The notes: generated by a model from the sequence alone, not told the origin. A stretch of DNA of 5,065 nucleotides from Bacillota bacterium (GCA_012518325.1 JAAYSR010000213.1:1-5065), one strand, 5' to 3'; counted from the stretch's first letter, positions 1 to 5,065 are shown. Numbers and translations are program-made.

Positions 1-1709
1 CTGGATTGGCAAAGCTCTATGACTTGGCAAATCCTCAAGGTAAGGAGCTACAAGATGAGGCAGCTGCCACTGTCCCTGTAGGCATTGAGATAGAAACCAT
101 TTCCTTCTCAGGCAGTAAAGTCTTTCGAATTGCTGTAACCTCCGTAAAAAGCCTCTCCAGTGCGAATGGTTTCTCCATTAATGGGGAAAAGATTGCCCCC
201 ATTGGGGAGAGTATTGACTATGTGACAGAGGCTGACGAAGTTGAGGTGCATATCCTTGAAGCCGCGGGAAGGGGCTTCCACTATGGATTGACTATATCAG
301 CCGATGGTTTCGGAGAGGTAAGGCAGAGTCTGATTGATGGGTATGAAGAATCCAAAACCGATTCAACAACGTACTATGAGCCTCTAAGCGAAATATCGCT
401 GGAAGCTGTTCCCGATGACGGATGGTCTTTCAGCCATTGGGAAGGGGATGTAACAGGCGGATCACCCTTTGTCACGCTCACTATGGTAGAGCACAAACAT
501 GTCAAAGCTGTTTTTGTCCCTCAGGAGATCTCAGTTCAGCAGTTGATCGATAACGCCAAAGACGGGGAAGTCGTTGTCATTCCGCCGGGAAGATATCACG
601 AAAATATTCAAATTAGAGGGAAGAGCATCACCTTAAGAAGTGGCGATCCTTCTGATCCCGACATTGTGGCTGAAACGATCATTTATGGCAAGGGCGACAA
701 AGCGGTCATTACAATCCAAGATGGCGCCGACGTTACAATCAGTGGACTTACAATCACTAACGGCCGCGGGCATTTTGCCGGAGGAATGCGGCGAGGCGGA
801 GGGATCTATGTGCGCAACTCTGCCTTGGATATCAGTTATTCGGTGATAAAAGGGAATTTGGCCAAAGAAGGCGGTGGCAGCGGAGTTTATCTGCAAGGCG
901 GAAGCAGCAAGATTTCGAACAGCCTGTTCCTGGATAATGGTGATAGGGACAGTGGGTCCGGGGGCGGTATTTACATTCATTCCGGGCAGCACGAGGTGGT
1001 CAGCAATGAGTTCCGGGGCAACCAGGCCTTCTACCAAGGAAGCCGCGGCGGGGCCATCTATATAGCAGGTCAGGTTACAGCAGTTGTGGAAGGGAACATC
1101 ATTCGGGAAAACGATGCAGCTTTAGGGGGAGGAATCGCAGTCGATGGTGGCACTCATCCCCTGCATGTGGAAATCATAGGCAATTATGTGGAAGATAACA
1201 GTGCTTGGTGGAGCGGCGGCGGGATCACGGCTACCTGCGGCGATGACAGCACCATAGTGATTGCCAGGAATGAAATACGCCGGAATGAACTTACTGGTAC
1301 CTGGGGGGATGAGGCTGGGGGCGGCATCCGTTTAGGCAATGACGGACATAAACCGAGTTTTTTTATCCTTGAAGACAACAGGATTACCGACAATTACTCA
1401 TCTATATACGGTGGCGGTATCCACGTTGAGTATGGCGTCGATGTTTTGCTGCGCGATAATGAGATTAGCAGGAACCGCGCTGCGTTTGGCGGCGGGGTTT
1501 ATATGGCAGGGAATGGCGCAATTGCGAGATACTCTGCTCTCACAGCCTATGACAATAGATTTGAACATAACGAGGCTGCACATGACGGAGGCGTTGTGTA
1601 CATCGCCAGCGGATCGGGACTCTTCGATAAAGACGGCACTGCCTTGTCCGGTTTAGACAGCAGCAATATCCTTACAGGAAACAAACCAAACGACGTTTAT
1701 TGGGAGTAA
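1..1709 (+). CDS. Right-handed beta-helix repeat protein with InlB-like repeat (5' partial)
   Basis: This is a probable cell-surface or secreted protein; no enzymatic activity can be assigned. Numbering from the in-frame TTG at base 6, residues 94-171 resemble a divergent InlB B-repeat, running from GLTISADGFGEV through GWSFSHWEGD to the closing KHVKAVF. Residues 174-230 look like the N-terminal cap of a pectin-lyase-like parallel beta-helix (VVVIPPGRYHENI, then ITLRSGDPSDPD). About ten glycine-rich turns follow (GGGIYV, GGAIYI, GGGIHV, GGGVYM and similar), starting near residues 264, 289, 319, 348, 374, 404, 438, 469, 495 and 528, so 25-34 residues apart. The chain ends in NKPNDVYWE, a typical end for such helices. 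The first 90 residues are unassigned. No ribosome binding site or signal peptide precedes the TTG and the frame is open to the window edge, so the real start is upstream. Stop TAA is at 1707-1709. The fold is confident; the biological role, such as adhesion or polysaccharide binding, is inference. Confidence 0.85.
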   Translation, partial: GLAKLYDLANPQGKELQDEAAATVPVGIEIETISFSGSKVFRIAVTSVKSLSSANGFSINGEKIAPIGESIDYVTEADEVEVHILEAAGRGFHYGLTISADGFGEVRQSLIDGYEESKTDSTTYYEPLSEISLEAVPDDGWSFSHWEGDVTGGSPFVTLTMVEHKHVKAVFVPQEISVQQLIDNAKDGEVVVIPPGRYHENIQIRGKSITLRSGDPSDPDIVAETIIYGKGDKAVITIQDGADVTISGLTITNGRGHFAGGMRRGGGIYVRNSALDISYSVIKGNLAKEGGGSGVYLQGGSSKISNSLFLDNGDRDSGSGGGIYIHSGQHEVVSNEFRGNQAFYQGSRGGAIYIAGQVTAVVEGNIIRENDAALGGGIAVDGGTHPLHVEIIGNYVEDNSAWWSGGGITATCGDDSTIVIARNEIRRNELTGTWGDEAGGGIRLGNDGHKPSFFILEDNRITDNYSSIYGGGIHVEYGVDVLLRDNEISRNRAAFGGGVYMAGNGAIARYSALTAYDNRFEHNEAAHDGGVVYIASGSGLFDKDGTALSGLDSSNILTGNKPNDVYWE

Positions 1710-1714
1710 GGCTG

Positions 1715-1741
1715 GACAGGTGAGCTATCCGCTCACCTGTC
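1715..1741. terminator. Shared hairpin between convergent genes
   Basis: A perfect 11-bp stem (GACAGGTGAGC at 1715-1725, complement at 1731-1741) closes a 5-base loop, TATCC. It sits 5 bases after the stop of the beta-helix gene and 2 bases beyond the stop of the convergent regulator gene, so it could end both transcripts. Neither side has a good T-run: the + strand continues TCTTAGATC and the - strand continues with mixed sequence. Termination is therefore likely but probably not strong by hairpin alone; the structure may also protect 3' ends. Confidence 0.6.
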
Positions 1742-1743
1742 TC

Positions 1744-2613
1744 TTAGATCTGCTTCTTCCGAACCGGGATCCACACTTCACTGTAGGCGTAGTTTTCCCT
1801 GTCCGGATCCATCTTCGTAAATGAAAATGATGGGAGATCAATCACTTCATAATTGGAAACAGGCAGCCACTCTGCATATACCCTGGCCATGGTGTTTTGC
1901 AGGGTGGCAGGAAACGGCCCTTCATTGGGAAATACTGCCCAGGTGCAGGCGGGTACAGGTACTTTATCTAAGATAGGGCTGATGTTTTCTTCGGTGGTTA
2001 ACACCCCGATGAGATGAGTCAAATCGCCTTCTTCTTTCATGAACTTAGCATCTGCTTCGTAGGACGCATTGACGATCTCATAGGGTTCAATGTTCTGCAG
2101 CGCCCGCATTTCCTTTCTCTGTTCCGCGGTAATGCTCTCTGCGAGTTTCACGATTTCCTGGTTGATGCCTTCAAACTGCATAGGCACCCGCCTGCTTACG
2201 CCTGCCAAATAGAAGGCAGGCTTTTCTACGATTCTAAATTCCATGTTCTCTCCTCCTTTGACAGAAATGACAAATTGCAGCTTGGGAAAGGATTTTGCCA
2301 TGCCTGTTTTACCGATCTCCGACGGAAGGCTGCCGCTCCACTTTTTATACGCTCGGGTAAACCCGTCCAGGGATTGGTACCCATATTTGAAGGCAACATC
2401 AGTCACTGTCTCGCCATTAAGCAGATCTAAGGTGGCTTCAGACAGCTTTCTGTTTTTTACGTATTCGCTAAGCGTCATGCCTGACAGATAGAAGAAGATC
2501 TTTCTGAAGTGATAGTCCGATACCCCGGCATACTCCGAGATCACCTCCAGCGACAGATCATCGGTCAGGTGGTCTTCAATGTATTCAATAACCTGGTTCA
2601 ACTCTTTGAGCAA
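1744..2613 (-). CDS. AraC-family transcriptional regulator with GyrI-like effector-binding domain
   Basis: This is a two-domain DNA-binding regulator of 289 residues. Residues 5-100 form the AraC-type double helix-turn-helix: IEDHLTDDLSLEVISEYAGV and YHFRKIFFYLSGMTLSEYV in the first half, then VTDVAFKYGYQSLDGFTRAYKKWSG in the second, ending in the usual LPSEIGK. Residues 124-286 match the GyrI-like/AraC effector-binding fold (MEFRIVEKPAFYLAGVSRRVP near its start, WIPVRKK at its end), which in relatives binds small, often cationic or hydrophobic, ligands. The ligand here is unknown. The start is TTG at 2613, chosen because AAGGGGAGGG lies 7 bases upstream; the nearest upstream ATG (2636-2634) is out of frame. 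The gene converges on the beta-helix gene and diverges from the anchored-protein gene at 2841. Such regulators commonly act on nearby transporter or resistance genes, but none is visible here. An internal ribosome binding site and ATG lie at residue 124. Confidence 0.9.
   Translation of the reverse strand: MLKELNQVIEYIEDHLTDDLSLEVISEYAGVSDYHFRKIFFYLSGMTLSEYVKNRKLSEATLDLLNGETVTDVAFKYGYQSLDGFTRAYKKWSGSLPSEIGKTGMAKSFPKLQFVISVKGGENMEFRIVEKPAFYLAGVSRRVPMQFEGINQEIVKLAESITAEQRKEMRALQNIEPYEIVNASYEADAKFMKEEGDLTHLIGVLTTEENISPILDKVPVPACTWAVFPNEGPFPATLQNTMARVYAEWLPVSNYEVIDLPSFSFTKMDPDRENYAYSEVWIPVRKKQI
2242..2259 (-). promoter_or_regulatory. Internal Shine-Dalgarno and ATG at the domain junction of the AraC regulator
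   Basis: Reading the - strand, AAAGGAGGA (2259-2251) is followed after GAGAAC by an in-frame ATG (2244-2242), giving a 7-base gap from GGAGG. This is at least as good as the site at the annotated TTG start. The ATG is residue 124, exactly where the linker ends and the effector-binding domain begins. Initiation here would give a free ligand-binding domain of 166 residues. The signal is directly visible; its use is inference, because Lys-Gly-Gly-Glu codons can produce such a sequence by chance. Confidence 0.45.
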
Positions 2614-2654
2614 CGGCTTTCCCTCCCCTTGAGCATCTACACGATACCAAACTT

Positions 2655-2660
2655 ATTCTA
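2655..2660 (-). promoter_or_regulatory. Possible -10 box for the AraC regulator
   Basis: On the - strand TAGAAT (2660-2655) matches TATAAT at five of six positions. It would start transcription roughly 35 bases before the TTG start. No convincing -35 box lies 16-18 bases upstream; a perfect TTGACA (2700-2695) is too far away, 34 bases. This is a weak call. Confidence 0.25.
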
Positions 2661-2668
2661 GCCAAACT

Positions 2669-2694
2669 CGACTTTTCCCCTCTAAAAACTGTCG
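2669..2694. promoter_or_regulatory. Imperfect inverted repeat, possible operator
   Basis: CGACTTTT (2669-2676) faces AAAACTGTCG (2685-2694), complementary except for a two-base bulge. It lies just upstream of the possible -10 box of the AraC regulator, in the spacer shared with the divergent gene, where an autoregulatory site would be expected. The assignment rests on position and symmetry only. Confidence 0.2.
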
Positions 2695-2802
2695 TGTCAA
2701 CGAGGGTGTTCTGTGTATCCAGGACCAAAATGTCAAACAGAAGCCAGAATGCAACTCTGCTACCATTGCTCCTTCCCAGCTCCTAGCATATTCATGTTAG
2801 GC

Positions 2803-2834
2803 AAGGAGACAAGATGTTGCCGGGGAGGAGGTGA
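2803..2834 (+). promoter_or_regulatory. Six-codon upstream ORF whose stop lies in the ribosome binding site of the next gene
   Basis: AAGGAG (2803-2808) is followed after 5 bases by ATG (2814), then TTG CCG GGG AGG AGG and TGA (2832-2834), encoding MLPGRR. It is in frame with the ATG at 2841, with two codons between the stop and that start. The tandem AGG codons are the Shine-Dalgarno AGGAGG of the downstream gene, so a ribosome on this ORF would cover that site. It could couple or restrict translation of the downstream gene, or be chance in a purine-rich leader. Confidence 0.35.
2826..2833 (+). promoter_or_regulatory. Ribosome binding site for the gene at 2841
   Basis: AGGAGGTG lies 7 bases before the ATG at 2841 and is an almost ideal anti-16S match. 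It fixes that ATG as the start of the 218-residue protein. I see no convincing -35/-10 pair in the + direction in 2614-2825. Confidence 0.8.
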
Positions 2835-2840
2835 AAAATT

Positions 2841-3497
2841 ATGACTCCAAACGATCAAGCAACTTGGCACGTTGGGCACAACACAGATGCCGAGCTGCAA
2901 GAACTGCCTCTGTCAGAGCCTGCCCCTGCTGCTGATCAAATCAGTGTCTTGGCTGCAGATCCGATCATGAATCCGGATGAAGCCTATTTAGCTAACACCA
3001 CCAAGATTGACATCTCGGGACTGACATTTAGCGCCAGTTATGATTCGATTTCCGATGGTGTCCTGACAGTCACCTTCAGCGACGCACTGCAGAAACTCGG
3101 CCCTGTACCAACTAGCTGGCAGACTTGGTCTTCTCCGCCATTCTCGGAGGATCCCAATCCCGACGTTCTGTATTCACCACAGAACAGTCTAACCATGGAG
3201 CTGTCAAGGGAGGTCAGCGTATTTGGCTTTGAGCTTGAACCTGGTCCCTTTGACGAGATTGAGTATACTGCCGAGTTCTTCAGGGGGGACACCCTGGTTG
3301 AAAGTGTCACCCGTTCTATCAACGGCTTTTATGGCGCCCGTCTGTTAGCAGTGGAAGGCGGGCGCATCGATCGCGTTGTGGTCACCGGGGGTGCAGACTT
3401 TGCTATCGCTCAGGTACGTTACGAACTGCCGCTGATACTAATGTGGCTTGCTGTTGTTCTTCTTCTCGTACTCATCTTGGCGCTAATACTTCTCTAA
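2841..3497 (+). CDS. Unassigned protein with beta-rich domain and C-terminal membrane anchor
   Basis: I cannot assign a function to this 218-residue protein. Residues 1-50 are polar, acidic and Pro/Ala-rich with no signal peptide. Residues 55-195 look like a beta-sandwich-type domain. The stretch VSVFGFELEPGPFDEIEY (126-142), then FFRGDTLVESVTRSINGFYGARLLA and finally GGADFAIAQVRYEL, recalls from memory the globular part of some PEP-CTERM/exosortase-type exported proteins. The canonical PEP motif and basic tail are absent here. Residues 196-218 (LPLILMW, then mostly Leu, Val, Ile and Ala) form a single membrane segment running to the last residue, with nothing after it. The start is secure from AGGAGGTG upstream, and a strong terminator follows the stop, so the gene appears monocistronic. 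Its upstream spacer is shared with the divergent AraC regulator, which might control it. Alternatives include a tail-anchored cytoplasmic-face protein or a substrate of a dedicated sorting system. Confidence 0.75.
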   Translation: MTPNDQATWHVGHNTDAELQELPLSEPAPAADQISVLAADPIMNPDEAYLANTTKIDISGLTFSASYDSISDGVLTVTFSDALQKLGPVPTSWQTWSSPPFSEDPNPDVLYSPQNSLTMELSREVSVFGFELEPGPFDEIEYTAEFFRGDTLVESVTRSINGFYGARLLAVEGGRIDRVVVTGGADFAIAQVRYELPLILMWLAVVLLLVLILALILL

Positions 3498-3517
3498 TCG
3501 ACCTGCTTGTGTGCATG

Positions 3518-3554
3518 AAGAAGGCCCAAACAGAGCTGATGGGCCTTCTTTTTG
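3518..3554 (+). terminator. Intrinsic terminator after the 218-residue protein gene
   Basis: A perfect 11-bp stem (AAGAAGGCCCA at 3518-3528, complement at 3540-3550) with an 11-base loop runs into TTCTTTTTGTTTG. It begins 20 bases after the stop at 3495-3497. It is a classic rho-independent terminator and separates this gene from the deaminase gene. Confidence 0.9.
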
Positions 3555-3572
3555 TTTGCACAATAAAACTGC

Positions 3573-3601
3573 TTATCAGCTCAAGGCTGAAATTTTACAC
3601 T
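3573..3601 (+). promoter_or_regulatory. Possible sigma-A-type promoter for the deaminase gene
   Basis: TTATCA (3573-3578) and TACACT (3596-3601) are 17 bases apart, each matching consensus at four of six positions. The pair lies between the upstream terminator and the deaminase start, where a promoter must exist if the terminator is efficient. The leader would be about 90 bases; I see only short inverted repeats in it (CCTGTT near 3625 and AACAGG near 3656) and no recognisable riboswitch. Confidence 0.3.
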
Positions 3602-3699
3602 TTCCTGCATGACAGACAAGGTAATCCTGTTCTCGACAAAGAAGTCACCAATGGTAACAGGTATTTTACAGAATAGAAGCAGAAAGCAGGGGATTGTCT

Positions 3700-4308
3700 G
3701 TGACAGAAAGCGTCGGTATCTGGAATGAGTTGGTCAGGTTGGCGGTTGAAGGGTATAATGCCGGTTCGTTAGGGATCGCTGCCGCAATCGCCGATCAGGA
3801 TGGAGCAATAATGGCTAAGGGCAGAAACCAGCTCAGCGACAGCCTGGATTCATGCAATAAGATCAAGATGACATCCATAGCCCACGCGGAGATGAATGCG
3901 CTCAACAATCTGCCGCCAGAAAGGCAGCACGATCGGAGTTTAACACTGTTCACGACTGTTGAGCCCTGCCCAATGTGCCTGGGAGCAGTCGCAATGTCAA
4001 GCATCAGGAAAATCGTAATTGGTTCCGCTGATCCCTATGCGGGAAGCATCAGGCTTTTGGCTAAGGATGACTACCTAACCAAAAAAGGCATTTCTGCCGT
4101 GTTTGTCGGGGGAAGAGCTGAAGAAATCTGTTATGCACTGCACTACCTGTCTTTGAGGCGTTACGTCAGGCCCAATCACGTAATATTTGACCAGGTGCGC
4201 AGCCGCTACCCTGCCTATACTAAGAAGCTGGACGAACTCATTGATTCACAGCAGCTTACTCTGGATGGACCCATCGAGGCACTCCAGCTTATGAAGCTCT
4301 TGGACTAG
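3700..4308 (+). CDS. Zinc-dependent nucleoside/tRNA-type deaminase (CDA fold)
   Basis: This is a cytoplasmic deaminase of the cytidine/deoxycytidylate deaminase superfamily, 202 residues. Both catalytic signatures are intact: HAEMNAL at 62-68 (His62 zinc ligand, Glu64 proton shuttle) and EPCPMCLGA at 88-96 (Cys90 and Cys93 zinc ligands). The following SSIRKIVIGSADPYAG resembles TadA and guanine deaminase relatives. The N-terminal part has the expected LVRLAVEGYNAGSLGIAAAIADQDG. It is longer than typical TadA (about 150-160 residues); the surplus is a C-terminal helical extension from about residue 140 (CYALHYLSLRRYV to the end). The substrate, such as tRNA adenosine, guanine or another base, cannot be decided from sequence, so no symbol is given. 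GTG at 3700 is chosen over TTG at 3694 because GCAGGGG (3686-3692) lies 7 bases before GTG but only one base before TTG. The gene stands alone: a terminator lies before it, and a separate promoter follows 98 bases after its stop. Confidence 0.88.
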   Translation: MTESVGIWNELVRLAVEGYNAGSLGIAAAIADQDGAIMAKGRNQLSDSLDSCNKIKMTSIAHAEMNALNNLPPERQHDRSLTLFTTVEPCPMCLGAVAMSSIRKIVIGSADPYAGSIRLLAKDDYLTKKGISAVFVGGRAEEICYALHYLSLRRYVRPNHVIFDQVRSRYPAYTKKLDELIDSQQLTLDGPIEALQLMKLLD

Positions 4309-4383
4309 GAGTACTAGAGAACGGAGAGGAAAAGGAAGAATCAGCCCGCTCGATTGAATGTTGGGGGAGGAGTGGAAAGAAAT

Positions 4384-4414
4384 TTGTGAAAAAAAGCTCA
4401 AACAGTGCTATAAT
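4384..4414 (+). promoter_or_regulatory. Extended -10 promoter of the DRTGG/RsbT-like operon
   Basis: TGCTATAAT (4406-4414) is a perfect extended -10 element (TG-n-TATAAT). A partial -35, TTGTGA (4384-4389), lies 19 bases upstream, longer than ideal; the extended -10 would compensate. The predicted start is near 4421, giving a leader of about 45 bases before the GTG at 4465. The bases between the deaminase stop and here (4309-4383) are purine-rich and contain no clear terminator. Confidence 0.75.
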
Positions 4415-4464
4415 AAAATCCACAGTATTAGTTTTCGCTGGCGTTGTTTGAAGGGAGAATCCAG

Positions 4465-4824
4465 GTGAAACTGTCTGAAATCATTCAGTTGATTGAGCTA
4501 GAACCGCTTGTGGTCATAGACGATCCTGACTGTCAAATTGAGACGGTTTGCGGCTGTGACCTAATGAGCGATGTCTTGGCCTTTTCCCAGGAAAAGACCA
4601 TGCTTTTGACCGGGCTGACAAATCCCCACGTAATTCGGACCTGCGAGATGACAGACATCAAGTTCATCATCTTTGTCAGGGGCAAGAGGCCCCCTGAGGA
4701 AACCATCGATCTGGCAGCCGAGAGAGGGATTAATCTGTATCTGTCCTCGCTTTCCATGTTTGAGTGCTGCGGCCGCCTGTACCAGGCGGGACTTGGTTCA
4801 GAAGTAATGCGCAGGCTAGAATAG
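4465..4824 (+). CDS. DRTGG domain-containing protein
   Basis: This small cytoplasmic protein of 119 residues consists almost entirely of a DRTGG domain, a fold known also from the N-terminal region of some phosphate acetyltransferases and regarded as regulatory, probably ligand-binding. Recognisable family features are CGCDLMSDVLAF (29-40), LLTGLTNPHVIRTCEMTDI (47-65), FVRGKRP (70-76) and SMFECCGRLYQAGL (97-110). No catalytic residues can be named. GTG at 4465 is the start because AAGGGAG (4451-4457) is 7 bases upstream and the protein then begins MKLSEIIQLI, as in relatives; an in-frame TTG at 4444 has no such site. It is the first gene after the extended -10 promoter and is followed 13 bases later by an RsbT-like ATPase gene, so the two are co-transcribed. 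From family knowledge, such pairs in Clostridia can precede PHP-domain and [FeFe]-hydrogenase genes, suggesting a redox or energy-linked regulatory role, which is inference. Confidence 0.88.
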   Translation: MKLSEIIQLIELEPLVVIDDPDCQIETVCGCDLMSDVLAFSQEKTMLLTGLTNPHVIRTCEMTDIKFIIFVRGKRPPEETIDLAAERGINLYLSSLSMFECCGRLYQAGLGSEVMRRLE

Positions 4825-4837
4825 GCGGAGGGGTTGC

Positions 4838-5065
4838 ATGCAGGAGCAGATTCTTTTGCAGAGCAAGATTGAACAGGGCGACTTTGCCAGGGGCGGCGAG
4901 GTATCCAGCAGCTTAAAAGACATGCTAAGGAAGCTGGGCATTAAGTCTGACATCAGCCGCCGTGTGACGATTGTTACCTACGAGCTCGAGATGAACATCA
5001 TCATCCATTCTCTGGGAGGAGAGATCACAGTTTTGATCTCTTCCGAACATATCAAAGTGATTGCA
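4838..5065 (+). CDS. RsbT-like anti-sigma factor / HATPase-domain protein (3' partial)
   Basis: The first 76 residues of an ATP-binding protein of the GHKL (HATPase_c) superfamily, probably an RsbT/SpoIIAB-type serine kinase or anti-sigma regulator. The start reads MQEQILLQSKIEQGDFARGG, then a helix (SSLKDMLRKLGI) and the ATPase N-box in YELEMNIIIH: Glu49, Asn53 and His57, the Mg-ATP binding residues of this superfamily. The window ends inside the following strand (EHIKVIA), just before the expected glycine-rich G1 box (D-x-G-x-G), so catalytic competence cannot be fully judged. ATG at 4838 is supported by GGAGGGG (4827-4833) 4-6 bases upstream. The 13-base gap from the DRTGG gene indicates one operon. 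In relatives this protein would phosphorylate or bind an anti-anti-sigma-like partner; no such partner is visible in this window. Confidence 0.85.
   Translation, partial: MQEQILLQSKIEQGDFARGGEVSSSLKDMLRKLGIKSDISRRVTIVTYELEMNIIIHSLGGEITVLISSEHIKVIA

Noticed and set aside
633..1037. Open frame of 134 codons on the - strand within the beta-helix gene
   Set aside because: The glycine-rich repeats (GGC/GGA codons) generate long antisense frames; there is no ribosome site and no recognisable protein features.
786..1600. Recurrent GGCGGNGG-type DNA motifs as a possible repeat array or CRISPR
   Set aside because: They are codons of the protein repeat (Gly-Gly-Gly-Ile), irregularly spaced at 25-34 codons with divergent sequence between, and no constant repeat exists.
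2014..2430. Open frame of 138 codons on the + strand inside the AraC regulator region
   Set aside because: It lies wholly antisense to a well-supported gene, has no domain resemblance and is a shadow of that gene's codon structure.
2695..2700. Perfect TTGACA on the - strand as a -35 box for the AraC regulator
   Set aside because: No -10-like hexamer occurs 16-18 bases downstream; the nearest good one is 34 bases away.
3443..3676. Open frame of 77 codons on the + strand overlapping the end of the 218-residue gene
   Set aside because: It runs through the membrane-segment codons in another frame and across the intrinsic terminator; its product has no coherent features.
3602..3693. Possible riboswitch or structured RNA in the deaminase leader
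   Set aside because: Only short imperfect inverted repeats (CCTGTT with AACAGG; GTCACC with GGTAAC) are present; no known riboswitch core or expression-platform terminator is visible.
3694..3699. TTG at 3694 as the start of the deaminase
   Set aside because: The purine-rich GCAGGGG lies only one base before it; the GTG at 3700 has proper spacing.
4444..4464. TTG at 4444 as the start of the DRTGG protein
   Set aside because: It would place the real Shine-Dalgarno (AAGGGAG) inside the coding region and add residues not typical of the family; GTG at 4465 fits both criteria.

Overview
The window looks like a chromosomal stretch from a Firmicute, most likely an anaerobic, Clostridia-type bacterium of medium GC. 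The evidence is the strong AGGAGG-type ribosome binding sites, frequent TTG and GTG starts each with its own well-placed Shine-Dalgarno, a textbook intrinsic terminator, and a DRTGG protein followed by an RsbT-like ATPase, a pair I associate with Clostridia. No rRNA, tRNA, CRISPR array, transposase or phage gene is visible.

Layout. (1) Bases 1-1709 (+) hold the 3' part of a large right-handed beta-helix protein with an InlB-like repeat; its true start lies upstream of the window. (2) A perfect hairpin at 1715-1741 separates it from a convergent gene at 1744-2613 (-), an AraC-family regulator with a GyrI-like effector-binding domain. (3) A 227-base divergent spacer (2614-2840) precedes 2841-3497 (+), an unassigned protein with a beta-rich middle and one extreme C-terminal membrane segment. 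It is closed by a strong intrinsic terminator at 3518-3554. (4) Bases 3700-4308 (+) encode a zinc-dependent nucleoside/tRNA-type deaminase of the CDA fold with a long C-terminal extension. (5) An extended -10 promoter at 4406-4414 starts a new transcription unit with a DRTGG-domain protein (4465-4824) and, 13 bases on, the N-terminal part of an RsbT-like anti-sigma/HATPase protein (4838 to the window end).

How the genes work together. Most genes here look like separate units rather than one pathway. The beta-helix protein and the C-terminally anchored protein are candidate envelope proteins. The AraC/GyrI-like regulator probably senses a small molecule; its target is not visible, but it shares its upstream spacer with the anchored-protein gene. 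The DRTGG/RsbT-like pair is a regulatory module. From family knowledge, similar pairs often precede genes for PHP-domain proteins and [FeFe]-hydrogenase/NuoE-F-type subunits; whether that holds here lies beyond the window.

I found no clearly undescribed system. The most checkable oddities are an internal ribosome binding site plus ATG at the domain junction of the AraC regulator, a six-codon upstream ORF whose stop lies inside the Shine-Dalgarno of the next gene, and the unusual topology of the 218-residue protein.
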